Shown: positions 34,532 through 47,458 of the stretch, one piece after another
How positions within the stretch are numbered: the stretch's first letter is position 1
How the letters are laid out: the number at the start of each line of letters is the position of its first letter
Assembly: GCA_032629725.1 (NCBI GenBank)
Contig: JAFEVB010000025.1
Location: 362,822-426,821, forward strand
DNA length: 64,000 bases
Direction: 5' to 3'
Origin: Gremmenia infestans
Lineage: Eukaryota > Ascomycota > Leotiomycetes > Helotiales > Hamatocanthoscyphaceae
Notes under the pieces: generated by a model
Told to the model about the DNA's origin: nothing
The model's input: only the letters and a program-made list of their open reading frames with translations
The model's database searches: none
Made by a program: the position numbers and the translations under genes

Positions 34532-36134
34532 GCTGTTTCGAATGTCGACTTCCAATCACAGGTAAAAAGAAGAAAGGGAAAAAGAAAGAAGGGAACATCA
34601 ATTTCGAAGCCGTTGGGGGGAGTAAAATTCCCGAAAGGCAGTGACCCACTGTATACGAGGAGGGGGCGCAGATTACCAACGGCTCCTCTTCCGATGCATG
34701 AGTGTTTTACACGCAAGGTATGTATAGGGGTCCAAACATTTCCCCCGCACTACATCCGGTACAAACAGTATCTCCCCCACTTTACAGTACAAGTACTTTT
34801 GGAAGCATCAAATCGCAACCGAGGCAACTCGTATCCAAACGCATCAATGCGTATTTGAGAGAGTTCCTAAAGTAGTTTAAATTTGTGCAACTCTTACTCC
34901 CTTTTTCCAAGTCTGACTGCCCCACTGTTTTTACTCCATATTTCTATGCTCCGCGCCACTAAAAGAGCTTAGATCCGACGACTACAGGGCCTGAGTATAA
35001 TATTCTCACTTTAAAATTCATAGATCCCAGGACCTATGCTAGGGTAAAGAGCCAGTCAGACCTACGGGATTCTATATACCTACGCTAAGTAGTGGATTTG
35101 TAGGAGGACAGTCAGACTAAAGAAAAGGCGAGTATCTTATACCCGTAACGATTACGCCGTTTTCACATGACCTGGAATGAACCCTGGAAAGGCAGAGCTG
35201 TGCAGTGGTGATGGAAGATTGTGACGGACTTTTTAGGCAATCAACGCCGAAATAAGTGCAGGAATCATCGCACTTATGCACCTTTTAAGGGGGCCGTCCG
35301 ATTCGTCTAGGCTAGGGCCAAATCAGTACTTGGTAGCCCAGCATTATATGTAGATCTCTCGCAATGCTGCACTTACCAAAGCCCCCAGTCAATTAATTAC
35401 TTACTCGATGTAATACTGTAGCTATAAGCGAGCTTGCGTCAAAGAAATACGAAGTACTTCCGTACAGAGTAATACCGGTAGTTAGTTCGTCCTTCTTAGA
35501 GGGCGAAGAAAGAAGGACCGACTATTACTTCAAGGTATGTCAGCGATAGAATATTATGATATAGACATGATTTAGCACTAGGGGAACGGAGACATGCTAA
35601 TCTCCTCGTGAAAAGACAACTAGAAGTCTAGAACCAGACTCAGGTTTATCTCAAATTTAGTCCTAAACTTATGCGGCAAACGTCTACATTGAATGCCATC
35701 ACAGATTCGAAAGCAGATGGTTAGAAATGAGCTTCGAATTTCCCTTATTCTGTCAAGGTGCTAGGAGAAGTGCTGCAATACAGGTGACAGGTCTGAATGC
35801 TGAGATCGCCATATAGTCATTTGCCTCGCATAACACCTTGAAAGCTAGTTGAATTCGTTACAGTGTTACAGCATATAATCTTGGCGTCTTCCCTGTCCCG
35901 TTACGTCCTTTACAACATGTAGGATTGTCATCCTGGCCCCTGGATTTCCCTACTCCGTCCTTCGGAAAACATCCGCGGAGGTTGACTTTGAACCCAACAC
36001 ATGTAGCTCCCAGATTAACCATGCTTCCCCAGAAAACCTCTCAATGCTCAGACCCGATTTAGCCCATATATCTATCCATCACCTTTGGACTATGTGCGCC
36101 ATGTTGTTCCAGTTCCACCACGATCACAGACAAA
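34532..36134. other. Intergenic, divergent promoters
   Basis: Separates the P450 (-) from the CFEM receptor gene (+). No supported gene or repeat. The composition is ordinary, with a few CTTCC/GTACTT-rich stretches. Confidence 0.5.
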
Positions 36135-37841
36135 ATGACATTTTTCCGTACCATTGTATCATGGACTTTGTTATTGGGGGCTTGCCTCGCCCAGCAAGGC
36201 TTTTTGAGTCAATTACCCCACTGCGCGGTATGCTTCACTCTTTTTGCAGATACGGATGAGAACTGACCTAGTTGTTAAGTTGCAATGCTTCGAAGCTGCT
36301 TTACCTACCACGAAATGCTCACCCACTGACATCAACTGTCTTTGTCTCGATAAATCATTCATCAACACCGTCGCAGCATGCAATGCTGGCAACTGCACCG
36401 TGGTTGAGGTTCTGCGTAAGTGGCATATGCTTATAGCCCTCGATTTCATTACTCAATAACGTTGAACACTTATTAACATTGTTATATAGAGAGCACCAAC
36501 CAAACCTATGCGGCGTGTGGTGTTCCAACACGTAACCAGGGTAAGACAATAACAGGACTCGCTTCAGCATTTGGCGCCATGGCTTGGGTTATGGTCATTA
36601 TGCGTCTGCTTGATCGATGGATTTCTGCGCAAGCGAAGCTAGGCTGGGATGACTTTTTGATTGGTCTGGCAGGAGTATGAAATCCCACATGTTCTCCTTG
36701 CTATCATACTGACTCTTTCTGAATTCTAGTTATCTTCTATCGCTATGACAGTTCCCTGCCTCCTTGGTTAGTAGCTCAAATATAAGACTAAAGAATGCTA
36801 GCTAATTGTTCGTCCAGCTATCGAAAACGGGTTTGGAACAGATATGTGGGGGTTGACACCTAGACAGATTACTGACAGTCTTCATGTAAGTCGCAACATT
36901 AATCTATTATGCGAGGGATGCTAACAAACAAGGCAGGCTCTATATTACGCCTACCCGTTTTATATGAGCACCGAAGCCTTCTGCCAGCTGTCAATCCTCG
37001 CCTTTTACATCCGCTTTATGGTTGACAAGAAGACATTAGTCTTTATAAAGGGGCTTATGATATTCGTCTTCGTTTTTGGAGTCGCAAACACATTCTGCAT
37101 GATATTCTCGGTCTCACCCATAAAATTCTTTTGGGAGGGCTGGAAAGGCGAGATACTTGCTGACGGCTCTATCAATATGAATCTATTCAGCTTCATTCGT
37201 GGTGGCATTGAGATTGGACTCGACCTGGTTATCTTATGCCTTCCTCTACCTATGCTTTATCAACTACGCATGTCTTTGCAGAAGAAGATCCAAATCATGT
37301 CTATGTTCTGCGTCGGCTTTGTGTAAGACGACCCCATAATTATCTTATTAACATATTATCTTTACGTCCTCTACTAACGCGCTCTCCTTTAGCATTACCG
37401 GTGTCAGCTGCGCCCGACTGCATGCCTTGGTCCAGTTTGCTAAAACTTCAGATCCAACCTGTATGTTCTACCTATTCCAAATGACTCTATGACAAATTGC
37501 TTATTTTACCCGCAGATGATAACACCCCTACTATCTATTGGTGCGTGATCGAGGCAGACCTCTTTATCATCGTCGCCTGCATGCCTGCCATACACGCAGC
37601 CCTGCAGAGAATAAGGTCGTCCGGCCATGCCGCCAACCCCACCGGATATGATCGCAGCGACAAGAGCTCATATTTCAATCGCTCTAAACGGTCGGAGAAC
37701 ACTACTAGCGATCAAACCTTTGGGGCGATTTCCAAGTCGACGGAAGTAAGTGTTTATCATACTAAGCGGTCAGAGACATCGGATGTGGAGTTGGTGGATC
37801 GCCCGCCTTACTTAAAGGACTTTGATCAGAAAAGTACTTGA
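36135..37841 (+). CDS. CFEM-domain, PTH11-like seven-helix membrane receptor, 432 aa, eight exons
   Basis: Exons: 36135-36227, 36280-36415, 36490-36674, 36730-36766, 36818-36885, 36937-37322, 37393-37460 and 37516-37841. The introns are 51-74 nt with GT..AG ends, and the joined frame is 433 codons. A signal peptide (TIVSWTLLLGACLA) is followed by a CFEM domain with its eight cysteines in order (PHC, QC, KC, NC, LC, AAC, NC, AAC; about residues 30-87). A rhodopsin-like seven-helix region then runs from GLASAFGAMAWVMVIMRL to about residue 350, with the LGWDDFLI loop and SVSPIKFFWEGW that typify fungal PTH11-related proteins. The cytosolic tail is Ser/Thr/Lys-rich. In Magnaporthe, PTH11 senses surface cues for appressorium formation; the ligand here is unknown. 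Confidence 0.9.
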
Positions 37842-40327
37842 AAAATAATAAATAGCGGAAAGCTATTATAATAAGATAGATAATAAAAACGCAGAAGCTT
37901 TATAAAGATAGCTTAAGGATTTTATAGTAGAATATTATAAAGTTAATAATATTGCTTTTAATAATTAAAAACTTAGCTAGCTGCTATTATACTTACTAAT
38001 TAATATAGGTTTACTTTTATACTTTTAATATAAGTATATCTATATATAAGTTTATATAAAGTACGATTATATTATTAGAGTTATAGTTATATTTTTTAAA
38101 AGCTATTAAAAGGTTTAAAAGTAAATATATAAAACGACTAGTTATATAACCAAGCTAGTCCCGATTAGGATATTGGTACTAATAGACGTCTAAAGCTTTA
38201 AATAATTTTCTTTATACTTAACGCTTATTTATAATTTAAGAGATATATATAGTTATATATAATACTAATTAAGCTTATCTTTATTTAGATATCTTTTTAG
38301 ATATAACTTAGTAACTTTTAGAATAAGTAAGTTTATATTACTAATATTTATAAAGCAAGACGCTGCTAGCGCTTAATAGAGCAGGTTCTAAAATAGAACT
38401 CTTTTTAGCAAGTTGCTTATTTAAAGATTAATTAAAGTTAAAGATATTAAGAAAGCCGGCGGATCTAAAAGGATAATAATATAAAAAAGTATAAAGCTTA
38501 TCTTAAGATATATTATAATATATAAGTTAATTAGTTTTCTTATTTAAAAAATTATATATATATATTAAGTAATATATTTTATTATAATAATAGCTTATAG
38601 CTAACTATAAAATATATAGATATAAATAATTTCTCTTTACTATCTATAATAAAGCAGTCCGCTGCTATTACTAGCAAGTCTACTATTTTTTAAGTATCTT
38701 TTAAAGCTAAGCTAATTATTTTAAGAGCTTTAATAAATTTATATACTATAGTATAACTAGTATATATTATTTAAATAAAAGTCGGCAAGTTCTAAATACT
38801 TTATATATATTATAAATTACTACTAGAAAGCTAATACTATAGAATCTTATTACTATTCTAAATATTAGCTAAGTTAGAATAGAGCTTTAGCTAAAACCTA
38901 GCTTTTATTATTATATTAAAAGTAATAGAATTTTTTTCTATATTATAGATTCTATTTCTTTACTTAATTCCTAGGTAAATAGTATAGTAGTAAAGGTTAT
39001 TATTATTATATTTCTTAGTTATAAGCTACTTATATATACTAAAATATCCGTTTAGCTTTAGTACTCGGAAAATCTTACTATAAATATCTTTTAAGCTAGA
39101 AGTATATATAGTAGCTTCGATAGTATAGATACTATTAAAGCTATTATCTAGATAGCTTATTTATATAAAGTTACTTTTTTATAAAGCTAATCTAATTAGT
39201 AAAGCTTTTTTGCTATATATAATATATTATATATTCAATTTAGTAATTATTATTATTTAAGCTTATAACTTTATAGCTAATAAACTTAGTAATCTCTCTA
39301 GCTAGTCTACTAATACTATAACTAATATCTAGTATATATTAGCTTTTTTAAAGCTTTATTTTTAATACTAGATAATACTTATATCTTATTAAAGCTTATT
39401 TAAATAGTTTGCTTTTTATAAATCTGCCGAAATAGAAGCTTTATCTCTTAGAAAAAAAGAAAAAGTTAGTATTAATCTATTAGTAAAGAAGTTTAAAAAG
39501 AAATATAATATCTTATATAATATATAATATCTTACTAGCTATATTTATATAGATCTATTATAAGATTATAATAATATTAAGTAAGTATAATATAGTTCTT
39601 CTATTTTATATTAATTAGAATAAATAATCGAATTATCTAATTTCACTTAGAATAATAGTTTACTCTATCTAATTTTCTACTTTTAATAGTTATAAAAGCT
39701 ATATTAGTAGACTAACTAATAACTAATATTCTAGTACTTATCTCTAGTATACTAAGTAACTTAGTTAGTTATAAAATCTATATTTATCTTATTAATCTAT
39801 AAATATCTTAAATAGCTATATATAGCTATATTAGAAGCTAAGATTTTCTTATCTAAAAAGTAGAAGAAATAAATTTCGCTTTTATTCTAACTTCTTTTCT
39901 ATTTCTTCTACTATATACCTTTCTAATATATCTAGATTTCCTATTTCTAATAGTTCTAGTACTATAATATCAAATCTAAGCGTCTAGCGCTACTAGCTAT
40001 ATATCTTAATACTAACTAAAAAGTCTATTCTTAATTATAATAGCAGAATAGCTATATTTAGATTATTCTTAAAGTAGAGAAAAAATATAAATAGTTTCTA
40101 GCCGATCTTATATATAAGAAAAGCTATAGTTTTATTACTATAAAATATAATATATACGCTATTATTTTTAGTAGCAGCAGTCTAGACTTATATAAGAAAT
40201 ATTTTAAGACTATTACTATTATTACTATTATTGCCTTTAGATATAAAAAAGCTAGTATTATTATAATAAAGTGCTATTTTTTTATCTTACTAGTAGAAAG
40301 CTTAGTTTTTAGAATTACTAAGTAGTA
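37842..40327. other. Very AT-rich RIPped repeat remains, unidentified
   Basis: Stop codons occur at high density in all frames; the tract is dominated by TA, TAG and TATA. This is the expected result of heavy RIP on a transposon, but no domain survives that I can read on either strand. It ends where the AAAT-like tail of LINE copy A begins. Confidence 0.6.
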
Positions 40328-41436
40328 ATATTATTCTTATTTATTCTATTAACGTTCTATATAAGTCTAAGACTATGTAGGACGGCACTAGCCTAATACT
40401 AGAGCGGTCTATAGTATATTTAAGAGATAGGTTAATATGCTCCCGGTTGGAATCTGAGGGACTAAGCCTACTGCGGACTAGGTTTATAAAATAATAAACG
40501 CTATACTAAAATCCCCCTAAGGCCCTATATGTAGTGATACTAATAAATGAAAAGTGGTTAAAAAGGTAGTCGAAAAGTGGTCGAAAAGTGGCAGAATATA
40601 AAGGCGGTTAGCTAGTATAGCTTAGCCTTAAGCTGCAAATGCGCTCTTTCGACTTCTTAGCTAAAATAGCTTAAATCGATGGTTTTTGGCGGTGGACGTG
40701 GGCAAAATAGCTTCTAAGTCGTATATAGTATTAAATGCTTAGTTATTAATGCATTCTGCCCGTTCTAGCCGCCATTTGCGGGTGCTAATACCAGTTTTAT
40801 ATAAAAAGACTAGCAGGTGCTATTGTCCGATTTTTGTCTTAAATAGGCTCTGTATACTAAGCCTAAATGGGACGTTCTGCCGCATTATATGCCTCTCCGC
40901 CTTATATTCGCTGCACGCTAGTATAAGGTGCTGTAGCGACTCTGGTTAGTTAGTGTTATATATGCATCAATCCGAGCTAGCGCGTTTAAACCTCTTTAGG
41001 TAAGACCTAAAGTAGCCGTGTTTTAGCTTTAGCTGGAAGAAGGCGCTAGCAGTAGATCTAGCCACTTTAGGAAGCTGGATTTAAGAGTGAATTCGAGGAT
41101 TGAAAAAATCAAAATAGTAGCCTTTACCGCTAGCTAGAGCGCTAGCCCATACATGTTGATGCATCTGGTTGATTTTTATACCTATATAAGCATAGCTGGT
41201 ATAGGCAGCTAGGGCGGTCTGGGTGGTCGGTAGTGATTTAGAGCCTGTTTTAGCTAGTCTGTCTGCAGCCTTATTGCTATTAATGTCTTAGTGCCTAGGG
41301 ACCTACTCTATTGCTAGCGTGGATCCATTTTTAGCTATTTTAGCTGCTGCTGCAATAGCGCGAATCTGCTGTGATTGGCCGGGATTATCGGATGGCCGCG
41401 CTAGCCTATAAATCGCTGCCTGGTTATCCATATAGA
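40328..41436 (-). mobile_element. LINE copy A, 3' part (Tad1/I-like non-LTR retrotransposon), RIPped
   Basis: This is the reverse complement of the 3' end of copy B. It carries the 3' UTR (compare 55000-55380 with 40335-40700, including the repeated GGTCGAAAAGTGG), the C-terminal region of ORF2 and the end of the RNase H domain. Left of it an AATAAATAAG-like remnant is the degraded tail. It is interrupted at 41436/41437 by the gypsy element and resumes at 47897. Confidence 0.88.
41432..41436. repeat. 5-bp target-site duplication ATAGA (left)
   Basis: ATAGA sits immediately before the TG of the left LTR. The identical ATAGA follows the right LTR at 47892-47896. The interrupted LINE has one ATAGA at this point (compare ATATAGA in copies B and D, minus sense). 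Confidence 0.9.
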
Positions 41437-41869
41437 TGTAACGATCGCCTAGCTCACGTAGTGCTAGGGTAAGTCTTATAACTTAAGTAGGTCCCTGGAC
41501 CTAGGTTATCGTTGGGTTAATATTAGTATCTATTAATAGATCACTAGTTGCTATACTTAGAAGTATAGCTTATTATAAAGTATAAAGTAATAAGCGTATA
41601 TTAGGAAATACTATTTAAGTTAAGCATAAAGCTCCTATCTAATAGGTGATAACCTAGTCTTATATAGAACCGTTATGCCTTTAGATCCTAATGGATCCTA
41701 ACGGGCCGCAAGGATCCCTACGGTCCTCCTTGGTCTATTATATAACTAATATACTTAGAAGAACGTTTCTTGCTTATATAAGGAAAATCTATTCCTACTA
41801 AGGGTTCTCCTACGTCTAGAGTTAGATACTAAGCCTAAGGTCCCTTGGTTATATATTATATTCGTAATA
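41437..41869 (-). repeat. Left LTR (3' LTR of the element)
   Basis: 433 bp, beginning TGTAACGATCGCC and ending TTCGTAATA on the plus strand. It matches the right LTR along its full length. Differences such as GTCCGTCACGTG (right) against GTCTATTATATA (left) are C-to-T or G-to-A changes. Confidence 0.93.
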
Positions 41870-41959
41870 CTATTCCCCTTTTAGTTAGCATAGTCCCTAC
41901 GCTTAAGTATAATATAGGAAAACATCTTTCTTATAGTATAGCTTTTCTTCTTTCTTATT

Positions 41960-42547
41960 ATGCTACCTATTCGCAGCATTAAAGATAAAGAGCGCTTTAT
42001 TCTTTACGACCGAATTATCTCTTCTAGCTATCCTATTAATATAAAGTGCACTTATTATAAATCCTAAGGCTTAAAGTATATTATATCTAAATCCTCTAGT
42101 TTAGGCAAATGTAGTGCTTATATAAAGTTAAAAATAAAGTGCAATGTCTGTAGGCCGTCGCTTGCGGACTAGTCTATACTAGAGCGCAAAGAACTTTATC
42201 TAAAGTAGAAGAGGTAGGAGACGCTCTTAAAACTATTACACCTTAACTAGCAATAGTCCAAGTTTAAACGCTATACCTAGGATATATTATGCTAAGGCCT
42301 TAAAACCCTTAATAAGCTTAACGCCCTAGAGAAGAAAGAGAAGGTTAAGAAGGAGGAAAGTAGGCAGCGTAAGTAGGGAACTCTACCTGCTTCTATTCCT
42401 AACTTTCTTGCTAGTAGTCCTTTGCTTAGTCCTAACCCTTTTAGCAACCCTGCCTTTATTGCGTCGCTAGCTGCGTATAATCCCTTAGACCTGTTCTGGT
42501 TAGGTTAGGGTGCTAACCTTAATAGTCTATAAATATCTTAAGGTCCC
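41960..42547 (+). pseudogene. Antisense accessory ORF of the gypsy element, Zn(II)2Cys6-like cysteine pattern, RIPped
   Basis: On the plus strand, opposite to gag-pol, one frame runs from ATG 41960 to a TAA at about 42545-42547. Every interruption is TAA or TAG where CAA or CAG (or TGG) would fit, which is what RIP produces; there is no frameshift. The N terminus reads MLPIRSIKDKERFILYDRII. Cysteines, or tyrosines one G-to-A step from cysteine, occur with spacing C-x2-C-x6-C-x10-C-x2-C-x6-C (codons at about 42047-42159), the pattern of fungal binuclear zinc-cluster DNA-binding domains. The downstream part is Lys/Gln/Leu-rich and probably helical, ending in a Ser/Pro/Asn-rich tail. It lies between the chromodomain and the polypurine tract, where extra ORFs of LTR elements are often found. 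Three of the six positions now read Tyr, so this copy is dead. Confidence 0.7.
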
Positions 42548-42549
42548 TA

Positions 42550-45500
42550 AGTATTATCCCTAGCTCCTAGGTGTTTTCTAAGTATAGGTAGTTTATCTAT
42601 TTAACTAAGTACTTAATACTTCCTCTAACCTGTTTATAGTCTAGTATTGCTTTGACCTTATATTTAGTATTAGGGTTAACTAGTTGGATTTCTGTAATAG
42701 GCGCGGGTAGCGCCCCTAGTAGTACTAGTTTAAGGAGGGATATATAGAATACTAGATATATATTTATTATTCTAGATAGTACTAATTTATAGTTAACTGG
42801 TTTTGCAACTCGTTTGATTTTAAACGGCCCTAGCTTTTTATAATCTAGTTTTATACTTAGTTGTTTTATCTTAATATTTTTTTATATTAGGTAGACCTTA
42901 TCTCTCTCTTTAAGCGTAGGTTCTATACTATGTTTTCTATTATAGTATAATGCTACTCTCTTTATAAAGAATGCTAGGTCGCTAGCTAGTTCCTCCTAAA
43001 GTGCTTTAAGGTTTTCTACCTATATAGTCGCGGATTAGTTATCTACTTCTAAGGTTATCGCAGAGCGGTAGGCCTTAGGGTTATAACTATAATTCGCGTA
43101 TGCTAGTAAGATCTTTATATTTTCCGCAGCTAATATATTATATGCGAACTAGACAAGTGGTAGAAGTCCTACCTAGTTGTTCTGCTTATAGTTTATATAA
43201 TACTAGATATATATTTCTATTATCTGATTTATCCGTTTAGTTTATCTATTGGTTTATAGGTGAAAACTTATTAATAGCTTCCTTTTAATACCTAGCAAAG
43301 CCGTGAATGCCGTCTAGAATTTTAAAGTAAAGAGCCGATCTCTATCTAATATAATTTCTTCTAGCGCGCTATAGTTTACTACTACTACTTGGAGAAATGC
43401 CTAGGCTAAGTCTTTAGCTATACTTAATTCCTTATAAGGTATTATATAGGTGTATTTTATTAACCTATCTATAATAACTAGGATAGAATCGTATTCTACT
43501 CCTATTATTAGATCCTTAGATAGTGGTAGTTTAACTATAAAGTCCTATATAATAGATGTCTAGGGAGTCTTTAGCATATCAGGTAATTATATTATACTAT
43601 ATAGAGCGTATTATAATACCTTATTCCGTATGCAAGTATCGCACTTGCTAATAATCTCCTTAACTATTATTTGCATGCCTGGGAAATAGTATCTCCGCGA
43701 GAGCCTCTCTTAGGTTCTAGTATTTCCCTAATATCTATAAGCTAGTAGCTTATATTATTCCTTAATAAATTCTTTTTAGATACTCTTAGGAATATATATC
43801 TTATTCTTATATAGTAGGAGCCCCTCTATATTCTTCTAGAAGTATTATAAGATGCCTTCTACTACTATATCCCCTTTATATACTGATCTGATTTTATCTA
43901 TAAATAGGTCGCCATCGACGCAGGTCGCAGCTGCGATTTATTATTTATTTAAGATAAGGTTATTGCTATCTTCCTAGAAGATCGCAATGCTCTTTATTTC
44001 CTCTTTTATCTTATATCCTAGCTTCCGACTTAGTATATTAGCGCGTGTATTCTCTATTCCCTTTATATATTTAATTTATAAGTTATAGGTAGCAAGTGTC
44101 TCTACCTATCTTATCTATCGCCTATTTAAGTCTTTAGTTATAGTAAAGCCGATAAGATTCTTATGATTAGTAAGAATTATTACTAGGAAGTTAGCCCTCT
44201 AAAGGTAAACCCTCTATTCCTATAATACTTTAACTATTACTAGGAGTTTCTTATTATATATATTATAGTTAAGTTCTACGGATGTTATTTTTCTAGAGTA
44301 GTACGCTACTAGATACTAGCTGCTATCCTTATATTTCTATATAAGCACTCCCTCTATCGCCCTATCTAATATGTCCGTCTCCGCTATTAACTCGAGTTCT
44401 AGCTAGAAGTTCTAGTAGATAGGTTCCTCTATAAAGGCCTGCTTTAGCTCTTAGAATGCCTTTTCTGCTTTATCTATCTATTTAAACTCTTTCTTCTTTT
44501 TTATTAGGTCTATAAGTAGTAGAGCCTTCTTTAAATATAACTTAATAAACTTCCGGCAAAAGTTTATAAATCCTAGGAAAGATTGCACCTATTTAACTAT
44601 AGTTAGCGTCTCTTAGGTAATAATCGCTCGGACTTTTTTAGGGTCCAGGCCGATTTTCCCTAGCATAATTATATAGCCTAGAAAGGTAATTTCTTTTATA
44701 TAGAAGTTGCACTTAGATAGCTTTAGGCGGAATCCCTTTGCTGCAAGTACTTCTAAGACCTATATTATATGTCCTACGTGCTATTCCTCGTTGTTTAAAT
44801 ATACTAGTATATTATTAAGGTAATATATATAGAACCTGTCTAAGAAAGCCCTTAACGCGTTATAGTTAACTTCTTAATAGGTTACTAGGGCGTTGGTTAG
44901 CCTAAACAGCATAACCTAGTACTTATAGTAACCAAATCTGGTTTAAAATGCCGTTTTCTATTCCTCGCCCTTTACAATGCGGATTAGGTAATATACGTCC
45001 CTTATATCTAGTTATATAAAGATTACCGCCTTTCTTAGACAGTCTTGCATATTATCTGCCTATAGTAGTAGGTATTAATTTTTTATAGTTATCTTGTTTA
45101 ACTTTTAGTAGTTAATGCAAAATTGATCCGGTCTGTCTTTCTTCTTTATAAATAGTATTAGCGCTCCTAATAGGGAGTGCAACTCCCTTATCTATCCCTT
45201 AGATAACGCCTTATTAATATACTCCCTCTATAGTCTTATCTCTTTTTTGCTATACTAGCGAAGTGGTTTCTAAGAAGGTTTGCATCCTTTCTTAAGCGGT
45301 ATCTTATAGTCCTATAGTTAATATTTAGGTAAAGCCTTCTTACCTTATAGGTTATTAAATATCTATTCGAACTTCTTATACTATACTAGTATCTCTTTTT
45401 TAACCTTTATATTATCTAGTAGAGGGCCTCGGGTTATATGCCCTAGCGCGTTATAGGAGGTAGCGCTAACCTCTCTATAGCTATATAGTTATTTTAATAT

Positions 45501-46150
45501 ATAGCTATATTAGGTAAACTTTACCTTATAAGTTTCCTAGTTAATTTCTAGATTATATTATCTAATCTAAGAAACACTAAAAATAGCCTAATTATCTCTA
45601 ATACGGATTACATCTAGGCTAATTTCCTTCTAGTAACCTCTAATAGTTACCTATATAGGTATAGTCTTATGCTTAACTATCCCTCTATTTATTTTAATCG
45701 CCGTCCTATTAATAATAGTAAGTAGGTAGGGTTCCTTCTTCTTTTATACTAGTATATTAAGCCTCTTTACAGCTTCTAGCGAGATAAAGTTCCCCTGCGC
45801 ACTAGAGTTAAGCATAACCTATAGCTTCTTTCCTCTAGTATAGGCGTTTAGTATTACGTGGTTTCGGCCCCCTATAGCCGCCACTTGCTTTCCTAGTTAT
45901 CTTCTTTCTAGGACCTTATATCCTATAAATTGGTTTTCCTATAGTTAGTAACTGCTTTCCTACCTTATTAGTTGGTATAGGGTATTTAGCGCGAACGTGC
46001 TTTATGCTTTATTACTAATATATTACTAGGCGAAAATTGTTAGGTTTATAGGAAATAGAGGAAAAGTTGTTTTCCTCTAAATACGTTTGCCTAACCCTTC
46101 GCTAGTAATTTCCCAGACGTCTCCTAGCTCTATAATTAAGCTTAGCCTTA
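42550..46150 (-). pseudogene. Degenerate gypsy pol: reverse transcriptase, RNase H, integrase, chromodomain
   Basis: Read on the minus strand. The RT catalytic box is at about 44805-44840 (YLNNILVY, one G-to-A step per Asp from YLDDILVY). The integrase zinc finger end is at about 43620-43665 (SKCDTCIRNK). A chromodomain lies near the 3' end at about 42570-42710 (YKVKAILD, then YLVK, ENT), marking a chromovirus. Numerous TAG/TAA codons interrupt all domains, so no functional polyprotein can be made. The boundaries given are approximate. Confidence 0.85.
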
Positions 46151-46379
46151 GTATCTCCTCTCTAGAGATACCTTTAATAATCCTAGGCCGTTAAGGTGCC
46201 CTAAAGACGACTTATTATATATCTTAGTATATAACTATATAGTATATGCTTTCTTCTAGTTTCTCTATCCCTAGTTAGAAGTCCCCTTTAAAGGCCGGTT
46301 TATCCCTCTCTTTAGGTTCCTACTAGTTTCCTGCAGAAAGCTTATTACTAGCTATAATCTATTCTTTATCTATATTAGG

Positions 46380-47400
46380 TAGCTAGTCCGTAGGATTCTA
46401 AGATAGGCTTGCCTTCTCTTCTATGTTTATTTTCTAGCTTTTATACTTAGGTGGTTATATGCCGTACTCCTACCCCTTAGGGTCTAGTTGCAATACTGCA
46501 CCTAAGGTTTATATAGCTGCGCTTACGTTTTATTTCTTTTAGGGTCCTTTCCTTTTCTTCTACCTATAAGAGGATGCTAGGTGTCTAGGCAATCCATACT
46601 TAAAATAGAGTCCCTTTTAATATTACTTATCCTATTTCTCCCTAGAGAGTAGGTTCGGCTTCTAGTAAGCGGCGTTAATTTCTATTAGATCCCTCTAGTT
46701 CTTCCTTCCTATTAATCCTATCTTTCCCAACCGTTTACTAAAGTTGTAGGTTCCCTTTTATTTAAGGGACCTCTTAAAGAATTGGTTATTAATCTTAACC
46801 GCTTCCTTAATTATTTCGGCGAGACTATTTAGTCGGTCTATCCTAGTTAGCTTATCCTTAATAAAGTCCTTTAGTCCTACGTAGTACTAGCTAGTTAGGG
46901 CGCGGTTGCTCTATCCTGCCATGTCTAAATACTACTAGAACCTAGCCGTATACTTAGAGGCTAACTTGTTCTGCTTTAATCGTTGTAGCTTCTATTCGGC
47001 TATACTTTACTATTTAAGATTACTAAAGACTTATTGGATATTTTTCTTAAATGCCTTATAGCTTATAAATATAGCCTGGGTTAAGGTTCTTGCTCTAGTT
47101 GTAACTTGTCCTTAACTAGTCTTATTTGCTATAAAGTTGTTAATATAGGTCTTAACCTAGTTAAAGGCTACGCCCTAAAGGTAACTAATTATATAGATAA
47201 CCTTTACTACCTTAGTTCCAAATAAGTATTAGTTAAACAGGATATATATATCTATTAAAGTTAGGAAGTTGTCTAACTTGCCTCTATCCCCGTGGAACAT
47301 GTTAGGTGTCTTAATAATCGCAGTTTGTTCCTATACCGCAAAGGTCTAGGCTAGTGCTAGCATAGAAGCTAGAGTTAGCGTTAGGGTTAGGGTGTCCTTC
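46380..47400 (-). pseudogene. Degenerate gypsy gag with zinc knuckle
   Basis: The minus strand shows a capsid-like segment (MFHGDRGKLDNFLTLIDIYI, about 47220-47305) and a CCHC-type knuckle at about 46564-46612. There the spacing C-x2-C-x4-H-x4-C is kept but cysteines read Tyr (GLYFKYGLPRHLASSY), consistent with G-to-A RIP changes. It is interrupted by several TAA/TAG codons. Confidence 0.8.
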
Positions 47401-47458
47401 CCCTTAGTGGATCCGGTGGATAATATTATTCCGTTAATAAAGAGACTAGTGCTTAAAG

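Noticed and set aside
27063..37841. DyP, MFS, P450 and receptor genes considered as a secondary-metabolite cluster
   Set aside because: No polyketide, peptide or terpene synthase or cluster regulator is present, and the genes are spaced by ordinary or RIPped intergenic DNA.
37842..40327. Attempt to read a transposase or pol gene in the left AT-rich tract
   Set aside because: No ordered set of motifs could be read on either strand, so no family was assigned.
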